Part shown: piece after piece, positions 37,254 to 46,883 of the stretch
Layout of the letters: each line of letters begins with the position of its first letter
Numbering within the stretch: the stretch's first letter is position 1
NCBI RefSeq assembly: GCF_000013885.1
Contig: NC_007960.1
Location: forward strand, 1 to 64,000
Direction: 5' to 3'
DNA from: Nitrobacter hamburgensis X14
Lineage (GTDB): Bacteria; Pseudomonadota; Alphaproteobacteria; Rhizobiales; Xanthobacteraceae
DNA length: 64,000 nucleotides
The notes under the pieces: model-generated
Databases searched by the model: none
What the model was told of the DNA's origin: nothing
What the model saw: only the letters and a program-made list of their open reading frames with translations
Made by a program: the position numbers and the translations under genes

Positions 37254-38633
37254 ATGCTATCGCGCAGAGGATTCCTCGGCACGGCAGCGCTGGTGAGCGC
37301 CAGCGCAGTAAGCGGCCGCGTCCAGGCGGCGAATATTCCCGAAGCTCCGATGATGGACAAGGCGACGATGCAACCGCCGCTGCATCCGTCGAGCGGCCCG
37401 GATTACCGCCCGGTGGTGACGTTGAATGGCTGGTCCCTGCCGTGGCGCATGAACGGCGACTGGAAGGAATTTCATCTCGTCGCCGAGCCGGTCGTGCGTG
37501 AATTCGCGCCGGGCATGAAGGCCTTCCTGTGGGGCTATAATGGTCAGGCTCCGGGCCCGACCATCGAGGCCGTCGAGGGCGATAAGGTCCGCATCTTCGT
37601 TACCAACAAACTACCGGAACATACCACCGTGCATTGGCACGGCATGATCGTGCCAAACGGCATGGACGGGGTCGGCGGTCTCAATCAGCCGCACATCAAA
37701 CCCGGCCAGACCTTCGTCTACGAATTCGAGATGCGGAACAGCGGGACCTTCATGTACCACCCGCACTCCGACGAGATGGTGCAGATGGCGATGGGCATGA
37801 TGGGAATGATCGTCGTGCATCCACGCGACGCGACCTTCCGCCCCGTCGACCGCGACTTCGTCTTCATCATGAGCACCTACGACATCGATCCCGGCACCTA
37901 TCTGCCCAAAGTCTCCGAGATGACCGATTTCAACATGTGGACCTGGAACAGCCGCGTCTTCCCAGGGATCGATGTGTTGCCTGTTCGTCTAGGAGATCGC
38001 GTGCGCGTGCGCATGGGCAATCTCTCCATGACAAGCCATCCGATCCATTTGCACGGGCATCATTTCGCGGTCACTTGCACGGACGGAGGGTGGGTTCCTG
38101 AAAGCGCGCAGTGGCCGGAATCCACCGTCAATGTCCCCGTTGGCGCCGTCCGCGCCTTCGACGTGGTGGCGGACAATCCGGGCGACTGGGCGTTTCATTG
38201 TCACAAGTCGCATCACACCATGAACGCGATGGGACACAATGTTGCGAACATGATCGGCGTGTCCCCCAAGGATTTAGCCAAAGCGGTTGGAAAGCTCGCG
38301 CCGGACGCAATGGCGATGGGATCGAGGGGAATGGCGATGGGCGACATGGAGATGCCGATGCCGGACAATACGCTGATGATGATGACCGGAAGAGGACCAT
38401 TCGGTCCGATCGAAATGGGTGGGATGTTTACCGTTATGAAGATCCGCGAGGGGCTCGCGCGCGACGATTACAGTGATCCCGGTCCCTACGAGTATCCCGA
38501 AGGCACGGTCGCGCACTTGGTCGATGCGCCCGCCGGCCAGGCTCCGCGTCAAGGCAACCCAAAAAAGACCGATCAGCCCGATGAGATGAAGGGGATGAAA
38601 GGCATGGATATGAAGGGAATGAAGGGCATGTAG
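37254..38633 (+). CDS. Periplasmic multicopper oxidase
   Basis: This encodes 459 aa from ATG 37254 (AAGGAGACC upstream). A twin-arginine signal opens it (SRRGFLGTAAL). All four copper motifs are present: TTVHWHGMIVP (about 122), FMYHPHSDEM (about 165), HPIHLHGHHFAV (about 262) and WAFHCHKSHHTMNAM (about 312). The C-terminus is Met-rich with repeats of MKGM. Relatives oxidise Cu(I) to Cu(II) in the periplasm and protect against copper. The twin-arginine export fits cofactor loading before transport. A fragment of a near copy is at 41042-41260. Confidence 0.92.
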   Translation: MLSRRGFLGTAALVSASAVSGRVQAANIPEAPMMDKATMQPPLHPSSGPDYRPVVTLNGWSLPWRMNGDWKEFHLVAEPVVREFAPGMKAFLWGYNGQAPGPTIEAVEGDKVRIFVTNKLPEHTTVHWHGMIVPNGMDGVGGLNQPHIKPGQTFVYEFEMRNSGTFMYHPHSDEMVQMAMGMMGMIVVHPRDATFRPVDRDFVFIMSTYDIDPGTYLPKVSEMTDFNMWTWNSRVFPGIDVLPVRLGDRVRVRMGNLSMTSHPIHLHGHHFAVTCTDGGWVPESAQWPESTVNVPVGAVRAFDVVADNPGDWAFHCHKSHHTMNAMGHNVANMIGVSPKDLAKAVGKLAPDAMAMGSRGMAMGDMEMPMPDNTLMMMTGRGPFGPIEMGGMFTVMKIREGLARDDYSDPGPYEYPEGTVAHLVDAPAGQAPRQGNPKKTDQPDEMKGMKGMDMKGMKGM

Positions 38634-38649
38634 ACGCCTTCTTTTTTGA

Positions 38650-38937
38650 TTGTCATCAAACGTTCGACAGCTACCAACCAACAATAACTTCATTCATCCG
38701 ATGCATGTACACGGTGGTCCATTCGAGGTCGTCGCGGTCGATGGCGTGACGCTGAACGAAAGCGCGCGTTATCAGGCGGATACCGTCAACGTCGGCCCGG
38801 GCCAGCGCTATGATGTGATCTGGACCGCCCGTAAGCCGAGCAAGTGGCTGGTGCATTGCCCCATTCCGCACCACACCTCGAACAACAACGTCGAGCAGCA
38901 CGGCGGCGGGCTGATGCTGGTTCTGAATGTCGAGTGA
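38650..38937 (+). pseudogene. C-terminal fragment of another multicopper oxidase
   Basis: The frame holds only the last cupredoxin domain: HPMHVHGGPFEVVAVDG, then QADTVNVGPGQRYDVIWT, and WLVHCPIPHHTSNNNVEQ. The HCxxxxH ligand block reads HCPIPHH, so the usual second His after Cys is Pro. There is no export signal and no N-terminal domains. It is distinct from the intact oxidase just upstream. It is a leftover rather than a working enzyme. Confidence 0.75.
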
Positions 38938-39068
38938 GCGGTGGATTCGGTTTTGCGGCTTTCCGCCGAAGTGGTCGCATCCGCTTCAGGGGAGTCACAA
39001 AACAAGCTGCTCTTTTGCAGCCGGTCTCATCAAATGAATTACCGAATTGAAAAGGAGCTGTCTTCGAA

Positions 39069-39689
39069 ATGACCAAATTGGTTGGTGCCGCGATCCTCGC
39101 GGTCGTGATCGCGCTGGCGGGAGCCGGAGCCTTCGTGTTTTCGGGCGTCTACGACGTTGGAGCTGATACCCCGCATTGGACGCTGACCAGAAAGATCATG
39201 GAAATCGTCCGCGACCGCGCCATCGCTGTTCGTGCGAAAGATATCCAGGTCCCGGACCTAACGGGCGAGCAACTGATCCTGAAAGGCGCGGGACAATATG
39301 CGGCGATGTGCGCAGACTGTCACCTCGCGCCCGGCAAGTCGGAGTCGGAAATCCGGCCGGGCCTTTACCCGAAGCCGCCAAAGCTCTCCGAACATCCTTT
39401 CGATCCGAAAACCGTGTTCTGGGTCACCAAGCACGGCTTGAAGATGAGCGGAATGCCGGCGTGGGGACTCGGACACAACGATGCTACACTCTGGAGCATC
39501 GTCGCGTTTGTCGGGAAATTATCAGGGATGTCGGCCCAGCAATACAAGGACATCGTCGCAAAAGCGCCTCCCGACGAAGAGATGGAATCCATGGGCCAAG
39601 GTGACGGTCACACGCACGCCGGCGGACATCACGAACACAACGCAGAGCCATCGAAGGAAGTCAGTCCGAAACCTGACCATCATCACTGA
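39069..39689 (+). CDS. Membrane-anchored c-type cytochrome with His-rich tail
   Basis: This encodes 206 aa. There is an N-terminal membrane anchor (about 5-30, AAILAVVIALAGAGAFVFSG), a single haem c site CADCH at about 81, and a Met ligand in MSGMPAWG at about 122. The tail is rich in His (HTHAGGHHEHN and DHHH), suggesting metal binding. It follows the oxidase region and has GAAAAGGAG upstream. It may pass electrons from copper oxidation or buffer copper. The following 39690-39989 holds no gene that I can support. Confidence 0.8.
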   Translation: MTKLVGAAILAVVIALAGAGAFVFSGVYDVGADTPHWTLTRKIMEIVRDRAIAVRAKDIQVPDLTGEQLILKGAGQYAAMCADCHLAPGKSESEIRPGLYPKPPKLSEHPFDPKTVFWVTKHGLKMSGMPAWGLGHNDATLWSIVAFVGKLSGMSAQQYKDIVAKAPPDEEMESMGQGDGHTHAGGHHEHNAEPSKEVSPKPDHHH

Positions 39690-39989
39690 CGGTTGGAGGC
39701 CGGAGGAACGCAAGAGGATGGAGACATTGAATGAATCCCATCATTCGTGCGCTATAGGCTGCGGGGAGAGGCGCATCCATCTCTCGAAGCGTGATCCGAA
39801 TTTCGGTAACGGACTGCGCAATGGGTCGTGTGCAGCAGACGTCCAACCGCATAGGCCATGCAAACGTCAACGCATCTTTTCCCTCTCCGCTCGTTTTCGG
39901 GTTTGTAGCACCAAACGATATAGCAGTAGTGCTCCCGTCTAATGTGGAGACAGGAACGACATGCCCCCGCCGAAGTCCAAATTCACGTG

Positions 39990-40340
39990 CCTACCCTGTA
40001 TAAGTTTTTTACATTTGAAGTGTTGGAGCAGTGAGAGTTAGGCCTCATCCAAGTGAAGGGAGAACGGGTCTGCTGCAGATGGCAAACGGCTGGATCGCGA
40101 AAGACATAACCGTTGCGGTTGTACCTAATCTCGAGCGGCATACGCTGAACGGTAATACGCAATGACACTGGCGTTCGTGACGACGGCACAACACCACAGA
40201 AGGCTGACGTGAAGCCGAAAATGGCTTGCGAGGGTGACCAGACAGTCTTCAACACCAGATGTATCCGGCGCTTGTCCATTCGTTCGATAAAGTGCTAAGT
40301 TTTTAGGAAGCGCTCGGTGAGCTTTGGTGAATTTGCCCCA
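39990..40340 (-). pseudogene. LuxR-type regulator remnant (autoinducer-binding domain)
   Basis: On the minus strand, LRITVQRMPLEIRYNRNGYV and FRDPAVCHLQQTRSPFTW match the middle of the intact LuxR protein at 45704-46432 ([19 protein letters not shown] and [18 protein letters not shown]). The upstream part is shifted into other frames and the DNA-binding half is absent. It is a decayed relative about 6 kb away from the intact gene. Confidence 0.65.
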
Positions 40341-40605
40341 TGGTTCGCACCTCATTTGGTGAGGCTTAAAACACATCACTGCCATGGCCGTCCTCCACGA
40401 GAGAACAGAATCACACTCGCGAGGTTTTTGGAATCCCCGTCGCGCTACCATTAATGGGGTGGACTCTAGATAATGCGATCCGCACTGGCCAAGGGGTGCC
40501 GGTCGATCAAAAGACCGCATCCCCGCAGGCAGAGTTCTTTCACCCTGATGGCAAACGATACGAGGCGTTCCCCCCGGCCGCCGAGCCCGACGGGGCAACC
40601 GCGCT

Positions 40606-40836
40606 TTATCGCTTCATGTTGCTATTTGACATACCCGAGCCCATGTTGCCGCCCATCATATCCGGATGCTTCTTCATCATGGCCATGCACTTCTTGTTCT
40701 TCATCATGGCATCTTCGGACATCGACTGGCATTTCTTCATGATCGTCATGTCGCTCTTCGACGTGGCCGCGTAGGTCGCGCCCGAGGCACTCGTTATAAA
40801 GGCAACACCCAAAACTACAGCCGCTAACCGCTTCAT
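40606..40836 (-). CDS. Small secreted Met-rich protein
   Basis: This encodes 76 aa from ATG 40836, with GGGAG upstream. A signal sequence (MKRLAAVVLGVAFITSASG, cut near TYA) leads to a short mature chain with many Met, Lys and two Cys (KKCQSMSEDAMMKNKKCMAM, then MGGNMGSGM). The pattern suggests periplasmic Cu(I) binding. It lies alone between the LuxR remnant and the oxidase fragment; 40341-40605 and 40837-41040 hold nothing else I can support. Compare the Met-rich protein at 56331. Confidence 0.65.
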   Translation of the reverse strand: MKRLAAVVLGVAFITSASGATYAATSKSDMTIMKKCQSMSEDAMMKNKKCMAMMKKHPDMMGGNMGSGMSNSNMKR

Positions 40837-41041
40837 CGCAAATCTCCCGATGGATCTGATGGACCACTGGCCGATGTGCCTAGCACCCGGTGTCCTGATA
40901 AGCGGCCGCCTGCAAACATGTTCCAAGCCGGCCGGGAAGTCGGTGACGTTATTTTAAGGAGTCTGGCGCGCTGGCGCGGAGGTACGCACCTCTTCCGGCT
41001 GCGGACGGCCGGTTCGACCCAACCCGGGTACTTACCTGCCG

Positions 41042-41260
41042 AACCGGGTACTTACCCGCCGAAGGTCAGCGAAATGACCGACTTCAATATGTGGACCTGG
41101 AATAGTCGCGTGTTTCCGGGGATCGATCCGTTGCCGGTGCGGCTTCGCGACAAGGCTTGGGTTCGTATGGGCAATCTCACGATGACCAATCATCCCATTC
41201 AACTGCATGGTCACCACTTCGCGGTGAGCTGTACTGACGGCGGCTGGGTGCCTGAGAGCC
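41042..41260 (+). pseudogene. Multicopper oxidase fragment cut by an IS5-type element
   Basis: PPKVSEMTDFNMWTWNSRVF, PGIDPLPVRL and NHPIQLHGHHFAVSCTDGGW reproduce residues about 220-285 of the intact oxidase at 37254 with a few substitutions. Both ends are missing: the left joins unrelated sequence, and the right stops at WVPES, where the IS5-like sequence begins. So a second copy of the oxidase gene existed before the insertions. Confidence 0.8.
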
Positions 41261-41665
41261 GATCCAGGAAGAATTTGAGTCAGATGAGTCGGTTGTGATT
41301 CCATGTCCCGGAGCGATTCGTGACAGGAGCACACGATGTGGAAGCCTGAACACCGTCTGACGGCCGACCGGCGCAACCTTCGGTATCCCAGTGATTTGAG
41401 TGATGCGGAGTGGGTGCTTGTTGCTGCAATGATCCCGCCGGCGCGACGAGGCGGACGCCGCCGTTCGGTCGATGTCCGCGAGCTGTTGAACGCAATCTTC
41501 TATGTGCTGTCGACCGGCAGCCAATGGAAGGCGATGCCGAAAGACCTGCCGGCCAAGAGCACGGCGCATTTCTACTTCATGTTATGGGATTGGGACGGCA
41601 CGTTGAATCGTATTCACGATACACTCTATGTAGCGACACGCGTGAGAGCGGCGGTGCAAAATTAG
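41261..41665 (+). mobile_element. IS5-family element, 5' fragment
   Basis: The transposase frame starts at 41336 and covers about 105 residues (YPSDLSDAEWVLVAAMIPP, RRSVDVRELLNAIFYVLSTG, SQWKAMPKDLPAKSTAHFYF), the N-terminal domain of IS5-family DDE transposases. It breaks near 41650, where IS21-type sequence starts, before the catalytic core. The element itself interrupts the oxidase fragment at 41260. Confidence 0.8.
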
Positions 41666-41763
41666 TCCACGGTAGCGGCGGGATGGTCCCGCTTCGGGCG
41701 GCGTAAAAGCCGGCCACCTATTTTCCTTCTGCGACGAATGCAGGAGGGTTGGGGATCTATACC

Positions 41764-42560
41764 GTGGAATTATATCTGAAGGTTCGTCTGGCCTGTTCTG
41801 AAGGAATGAGCCGGCGTCAGGCTGCAAAGCATTTCAACATATCGCGCGATAGCGTGGCCAAGATGATGTCGTATTCGACGCCGCCGGGCTATCAGCGTCA
41901 GTCACCGATCCGGCGGCCTAAGCTGGATGCGTTTGTTTCGACGATCGATCACTGGCTTGATGAGGACATGAAGGTGCCGCGCAAGCAGCGCCATACGGCC
42001 AAGCGGGTGTTCGACCGTCTTTGGGGCGAGTGCGGGTTCACGGGCGGCTACACGATCATCAAGGATTACATGCGCGAGCGGGATCAGCGTCGCCAGGAGG
42101 TGTTCGTGCCGCTGGCGCATCCGCCAGGGCATGCGCAGGCCGATTTCGGCGAGGCGATGGTGGTGATCGATGGCGTGGAGCGGAAGGCGCACTTCTTCGT
42201 GTTGGATCTGCCGCATAGCGACGGCTGCTATGTACGGGCCTATCCGGCGGCAGTGTCGGAGGCCTGGGTCGATGGCCACATCCATGCGTTCGCCTTCTTC
42301 GGGGCCGTGCCGCAGTCGATCGTCTACGACAACGACCGGTGCCTTGTGGCAAAGATCCTGGCTGACGGCACGCGCAAGCGGGCGACGCTGTTCAGCGGGT
42401 TTCTGTCCCACTACCTGATCCGGGACCGCTATGGCCGTCCGGGGAAAGGCAACGACAAGGGGAACGTTGAGGGGCTTGTTGGCTATGCCCGTCGCAACTT
42501 CATGGTGCCTATCCCGCAGTTTGCGACATGGGATGCGTTCAACACCTGGCTGGAGGCTCA
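41764..42560 (+). pseudogene. istA: IS21 transposase IstA, 5' part
   Basis: The frame from GTG 41764 encodes the N-terminal helix-turn-helix (ACSEGMSRRQAAKHFNISRD), then the DDE core starting at HAQADFGEAMVVIDGVERKA and continuing through VYDNDRCLV to GNDKGNVEGLVGYARRNFMV. These hold the first Asp, the second Asp and the Glu of the catalytic triad. It is interrupted after NTWLEAQ by the IS4 fragment. An inactive transposase is expected. Confidence 0.85.
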
Positions 42561-43030
42561 GGTATCCCCTCATTCACACGCATGAGAACGTTTGATTTAG
42601 CGCGGCGTGTTGATTGATGTATTCGCTAAACCGCGCGACAAGCGGGCGCAGGCGGACATCCGGCATGTTTGGGATCAACTCGTAGAGCATGCATCCCTGG
42701 CGGAACAGCGAATGAGTTCGGCGCTTGGCGGTGGCGACCTTGAGATGGCGATCCATACCGAGACTCTCGCCCGCTGCGCCGAGCAGCGTCAAAAGCACGA
42801 TGGCGAAGGCGTTCAAAAGAAGAAGCCTGTCGCGGCGTTGCGGATCGGCGATGCGAAGAACGCCTAACCCCATGCCGAAGCGAAGGTCCTTGGTGTCGCG
42901 AAACCCCGGCTCGATCGTCCAGCGCCGGGCGTAATGGTTGGTGATTTCGCGCGCCGTCGCTTCAGCGTTGCTGGCGGCCAGACACCAGGCCGCTTTCATG
43001 TCCCTGGCGTGCACACAGACGACCGCCCCA
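42561..43030 (-). mobile_element. IS4-family transposase, 3' fragment inserted in istA
   Basis: The minus frame (stop at 42574) contains the C-terminal half of an IS4-type transposase: NAEATAREITNHYARRWTIE, then PGFRDTKDLRFGMGLGVLRI with the catalytic Glu region (YARRWTIEPGFRDTK), and ends NQHAALNQTFSCV. Upstream of about 43030 the same frame is only the antisense of istA, so the N-terminal half is absent. It is a partial insertion or the remainder after a deletion. Confidence 0.75.
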
Positions 43031-43289
43031 ACCGGCGCGAGTACGTGCAGGTCCTGCGTCTCATGGAAAGCTTCGAGCTTGCCGATCTGCATGCGGCGGT
43101 GAAGCAGGCCCTCCAACTCGGTGCGATCGGCTTCGACGCCGTCAAGCATTTGATCCTGTGCAGGGTGGAACGACGGCCGCCGCGACGGACCTGTCCATCT
43201 ACCCATACCTGCCGAGGGCGACGGTCGAGACGACATCGGCGAAGGCCTATATGCGACTGCTTTCCGCGCATGGGGAGGAAGCGGCATGA
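43031..43289 (+). pseudogene. istA: IS21 transposase IstA, 3' part
   Basis: NRREYVQVLRLMESFELADL and KQALQLGAIGFDAVKHLILC continue the IstA C-terminus. After VERRPPR a missing base shifts the frame; the rest (LSIYPYLPRATVETTSAKAY) is intact in the next frame and ends at 43289, overlapping the istB ATG. So istA is hit by both an insertion and a one-base deletion. Confidence 0.75.
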
Positions 43290-43636
43290 GCACTGATGTG
43301 CCCGAGATCCTGCTCTCCCATTATCTCAAAACCCTCAAGCTTCCGACCTTCCAGCGCGAGTACCAGAAGCTGGCTCGGCTATGCGCCACCGAGGGCGTCG
43401 ATCATGTCGGATACCTCACCCGGCTTTCCGAACGGGAGATGATCGAACGGGACCGCCGCAAGGTCGAGCGCCGCATCAAGGCGGCAAGGTTCCCGGTCGT
43501 CAAAAGCCTGGACAGCTTCGACTTCACCGCCATCCCAAAGCTCAACAAGATGCAGGTGCTGGAACTGGCGCGTTGCGAATGGATCGAGCGGCGCGAGAAT
43601 GTCATTGCGCTTGGTCCCAGCGAGCCGGCTTCATAA
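43286..43636 (+). pseudogene. istB: IS21 helper ATPase IstB, truncated
   Basis: The N-terminal domain is present (LLSHYLKTLKLPTFQREYQK, SFDFTAIPKLNKMQVLELAR). The frame ends at the start of the Walker A loop (ALGPS followed by unrelated EPAS), so the ATPase core is missing. The break adjoins the 3' end of the recombinase gene on the opposite strand. Confidence 0.85.
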
Positions 43637-43655
43637 TGCTCACCTGTCCATGTCG

Positions 43656-45707
43656 TTAAAGTTCAAGAGTTTTTTGCAGCGGGTTACTGGACGGCGGACG
43701 TCTCAGACGGCGGGCTGTCGCCGCGCCCTTCACGTCGTTTCGGTCCAAGTCGGCGGCGTGGATGATCCAAGGCGCTCCCTTACAGAGCTGATTCGCCGAG
43801 AGTTGACCATCTTTGATCAGACGGCGCACGGTCGACGGACTAACGGATAGAGCTGCCGCAGCCTCGTCGAGCGTGACCTCGCCGCGCTCCCGACGCTCGC
43901 CTTCCCGATAGGTTGGAATCGTATTGTGACTACGCAGGCTGCACACCCGCGATTGCGTCCAGCCGTTGCCGCGTCCCGTCGTTTTGCCGGCCCGATTGAG
44001 CACCGAGGCGATCGCCTTGTCCGGCATCTGTCGTGCCAGCACGCGCACGAGATCGATGGTCTCGCCTTCGACGCTCCAGCGGTGTTGGCCCGTGCGGTTC
44101 TTCTTGACCTTAAGAGCCGAATGGTCGCCTCCGTGCCAGCGGATGACGAGATCGAGCGCGTTGTCCTCGACGCGGACGACGATCTCGTCGATCACCGTCC
44201 GCACGATGCGTTTCTTTGCCTCTGGTGTCACGCCGGCGCTCGTCCATGCCCTTTGCAGATCGGCACCGAGCATCATCAGCCGCTCGCGATCGGCAGGCGC
44301 CGGCTCGGCAGCGGGTGATGCCGTCAGTTCCTCAAGCTCCGCCTCCAAATCGCGGGCGATAGTCAGTCGCTCATTCCATCGCGTCTCCAACTCCGAGGCG
44401 ACCAGGCGGTTGTCGGGATCAACGGCATCATACTGGCGACGCGCGCGGCCGACCTCGTAGCGAGCCTGCTCCAATGCCAGCGCGATCTGTCGTCGCTTGT
44501 CCTCGTTTGCGCGACTGCGGAGTGCCTGTGCCGCGAGCGCGGCCTCGATTCCGAGCGGTTGCAAACGCACGATGACTTCAGCACCGATATCCCGGTCAAT
44601 GCGCATGTCTCCGAACGAGATGCAGCGATCACCGCCGTGATTGATAAAGCCACCCTGACAGTGATAGCGGCCCGTATTGCCATTGGCGCCAGAGTAAGCG
44701 ACGTGCAGCTTGCGTCCGCAATGACCACAACGCAGCAGGCCGGCGAGCAGCGCCTCACCCCGGCGCAGCGCACCGCGGCTCATGGGGTTCTTACCATTGG
44801 CGTTGTCCGCAATCAGGCCCAGGTTCCTCTCGTAGTCTGCCCAGCTCAGATAACCCTCGTGGTGGTTCGGAATCAATACCTCCCAATCCTTGCGTTCCTT
44901 CTTGAAGCCGCGCACCACTCTTTTGCGGCCGGCTTCAATGCTAACGCGGCTGCCGGTGCGCCCAAAGGCATAGGCGCCAGCGTAGATCGGGTTGGTCAGG
45001 ATATGCAGAATCGTGTTGTACACCGGCAACTTCCATTCGATCAGGCGGCCCTCCGCACCATAGGTGACAGCGGGCAACGGGATGCGCTCTTGCCTGAGCC
45101 AGAGGTGCACCTGACGCACCGATTGCATCTCGGCGAACCTGGCGAAGGTGAGCGCAATCGCCTCCGTAATGCGCCGATCCGGATCCTTCTCAATGCGATT
45201 GTTGCCGATCCGCACGTAGCCGATGGCAACCGTCATGAACAACTCGCCGCGGCTCGCCTTCTGCTTCAGGGCCTCAAGCGAGCGCTGGCGCAGGACTGAC
45301 AGCTCCATCTCGCTCATGGTTCCCTTCATGCCGAGGAGCAGTCGGTCGTTGGGATGGCGAGGATCGTAGACGCCGTCCTCGCCGAGAATGAGCGTGCCGA
45401 CGAGACCACAGAACTCCAGCAACGTGTGCCAGTCGCGGCCATTGCGAGCGAGTCTCGATGCCTCGATCGAGACCACGGCGCCGACTCGTCCTTCGCAGAT
45501 GGCTGCCAACAGCTTCTCGAAGCCGGGCCGCGCGACGCCACCGCCGGAGCGGCCGAGGTCGTCATCAATGACGGCGACATCGTTCCAGCCGAGCTGTCGC
45601 GCCCAATCGGCAAGACCGTACTGGCGACGCTGACTCTCCAGGTTGTTGGCGAGCTGGCCGGCGGTCGACTGACGAATGTAGACGATGGCCTGACCTAACG
45701 CTTTCAG
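43656..45707 (-). CDS. Large serine recombinase
   Basis: About 683 aa if it starts at CTG 45707. The resolvase domain begins [20 protein letters not shown], with the catalytic Ser in RQST, followed by [16 protein letters not shown]. The recombinase domain is around [20 protein letters not shown]. The zinc ribbon ([17 protein letters not shown]) is at about 360, and a C-terminal excisionase-like HTH ([20 protein letters not shown]) follows. No ATG lies at the expected start: the natural [14 protein letters not shown] start reads CTG, within the stop codon region of the upstream luxR. The open frame upstream is only luxR antisense-frame noise. It is otherwise full length; it could be the integrase of a lost element. 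Confidence 0.85.
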   Translation of the reverse strand: MKALGQAIVYIRQSTAGQLANNLESQRRQYGLADWARQLGWNDVAVIDDDLGRSGGGVARPGFEKLLAAICEGRVGAVVSIEASRLARNGRDWHTLLEFCGLVGTLILGEDGVYDPRHPNDRLLLGMKGTMSEMELSVLRQRSLEALKQKASRGELFMTVAIGYVRIGNNRIEKDPDRRITEAIALTFARFAEMQSVRQVHLWLRQERIPLPAVTYGAEGRLIEWKLPVYNTILHILTNPIYAGAYAFGRTGSRVSIEAGRKRVVRGFKKERKDWEVLIPNHHEGYLSWADYERNLGLIADNANGKNPMSRGALRRGEALLAGLLRCGHCGRKLHVAYSGANGNTGRYHCQGGFINHGGDRCISFGDMRIDRDIGAEVIVRLQPLGIEAALAAQALRSRANEDKRRQIALALEQARYEVGRARRQYDAVDPDNRLVASELETRWNERLTIARDLEAELEELTASPAAEPAPADRERLMMLGADLQRAWTSAGVTPEAKKRIVRTVIDEIVVRVEDNALDLVIRWHGGDHSALKVKKNRTGQHRWSVEGETIDLVRVLARQMPDKAIASVLNRAGKTTGRGNGWTQSRVCSLRSHNTIPTYREGERRERGEVTLDEAAAALSVSPSTVRRLIKDGQLSANQLCKGAPWIIHAADLDRNDVKGAATARRLRRPPSSNPLQKTLEL

Positions 45708-46432
45708 CGAAGGAGCTTCGTCCGAATCGCCGTGGCAATGGCATGAGCTTTGCTGACTGCACCAAGCTTCGCGCGCGCCGCCATGATATGCTTGGTCACG
45801 GTTGATCTTGAGATTCCAAGAATCGCCGAAGTTTCCCAGTTCGTCTTTCCCTCGCCCGCCCAAAGCAGACAATCCCATTCCCGTGCGGTCAGATTGCTAC
45901 TGACGCGTTGCCAGGTCGCAATGCGATGGAGATGCCGGCCCAAGGCGTAGCTGGCCGCAAAGTTCAGCACTGAGAGATCGGCCGAAACCGGAAGCGTTCC
46001 CGGTCCGCCGAACGACAAAGACGCAATCTCACCGTCTATTGTCGAAATCGGCACAACGTAACCGTCGCGTAGTCCGAATTCCGCGGCTTCGCCTCGTATT
46101 AGCCTAACATTCCTACGCTGAGGGCAGCTCTCGTAGCCCTCGTGCCAGGTGAACGGCGCCCGTTCATGAAAAAGGTGCTGAATGATCGGATCGCGAAATA
46201 CGTATCCCTTCCTGCTGTAGCGATCTAACCATTGCGCTGGAAAGCGCTGGAACAGGATTCGTGAGCGAAGTTCAGCCAGTGGCGCTGGGCGTGTCGGCAC
46301 GATGCCCCCGAAGAGACCGGTAAAGCCGAACCCCGCCGCGAGCCCCAGAAGGCAATCTTCGATTTCGGCCGCAGTTCTCGTCTGCTCCACGGCCTCGATA
46401 AAGCGGACGGTTTGGCTTAAGCGGTCCGACAA
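45704..46432 (-). CDS. LuxR-family regulator with autoinducer-binding domain
   Basis: This encodes 242 aa from a TTG at 46432 supported by AAGGAGAC upstream. The N-terminal acyl-homoserine-lactone-binding fold includes [20 protein letters not shown] (about 70-90), [11 protein letters not shown] and [14 protein letters not shown] (about 125). The C-terminal HTH is [20 protein letters not shown] with [13 protein letters not shown]. No synthase gene (luxI) is in the window, so it is an orphan here. Its stop overlaps the recombinase start. A decayed relative lies at 39990. Confidence 0.85.
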   Translation of the reverse strand: MSDRLSQTVRFIEAVEQTRTAAEIEDCLLGLAAGFGFTGLFGGIVPTRPAPLAELRSRILFQRFPAQWLDRYSRKGYVFRDPIIQHLFHERAPFTWHEGYESCPQRRNVRLIRGEAAEFGLRDGYVVPISTIDGEIASLSFGGPGTLPVSADLSVLNFAASYALGRHLHRIATWQRVSSNLTAREWDCLLWAGEGKTNWETSAILGISRSTVTKHIMAARAKLGAVSKAHAIATAIRTKLLR

Positions 46433-46819
46433 TCGCTAAGGTCTCCTTCCTTGATTCACGGACGGAGCCATCGACACCCCGCTCTGCGAGCGTGAGTAGA
46501 GTCGGCGCCGCCGTGTCGACCCTTGCGGGAGCAGCCCGCCGAGCGGCCAGTCGCTATCATCGAACAATACACGCTCGGCACCTCCGTCGAGATCGTCGTA
46601 GGTATTTGTCTGACCAGGAGCTGCTGAGTGGCATACGTCGCACGCGGTCATCCCCAAAGGACACTAGTCAAAGGGACATCGGACGTATATCTTATCAGAC
46701 TATGGGATGCAATGCCGCACAGATGCGCTTTGGCCTGGCGCCGCGACTTGGGGATCAGGAGTCTCGTCGATCTCTCGAGGGAATCCCACTGCGAAGGCGA
46801 CGGACAGGTTGACCCTCGC

Positions 46820-46868
46820 ACCTTTATCGCGGGAATATGAGGATGTCGGCCCGGAGCCCGCCGAATAA
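46820..46868 (+). pseudogene. Possible 3' tail of a cusA-like gene
   Basis: The frame ends VGPEPAE and a stop at 46868, 15 bases before the 44-aa peptide. The intact cusA at 3434 ends IPEPAE before the homologous 45-aa peptide at the same distance. Only about 15 codons are recognisable. The 46433-46819 stretch upstream holds no gene that I can support. Confidence 0.4.
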
Positions 46869-46883
46869 CGAATAAGGTGAACC

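Larger units (their letters stand above)
41650..43640 (+). mobile_element. IS21-family element, interrupted and truncated
   Basis: The element comprises istA (two parts) and the start of istB on the plus strand. It begins inside the IS5 fragment near 41650. It is split at about 42560-43030 by part of an IS4-family element, and it ends within istB at 43636. The order of events is oxidase, then IS5, then IS21, then IS4. The exact terminal repeats I could not define. Confidence 0.75.

Noticed and set aside
40454..40774. 106-codon plus-strand frame reading GQGVPVDQKTASPQAEFFHP
   Set aside because: The first half looks protein-like but matches nothing I recognise, and the second half is antisense to the Met-rich protein at 40606. 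Possibly a gene remnant; too weak to list.
43681..43690. GGTTAC at 43684 as another SigF-type promoter
   Set aside because: No CGAA at 16 bases; the partner positions read TGAA. It lies in the recombinase coding region.
45708..45878. N-terminal extension of the recombinase frame
   Set aside because: The extra 57 codons are the luxR gene read in another frame and resemble no recombinase.
46436..46657. Frame with CDVCHSA on the minus strand
   Set aside because: It resembles a haem c motif (CxxCH) at first sight, but there is no signal sequence, no Met ligand and no cytochrome context.
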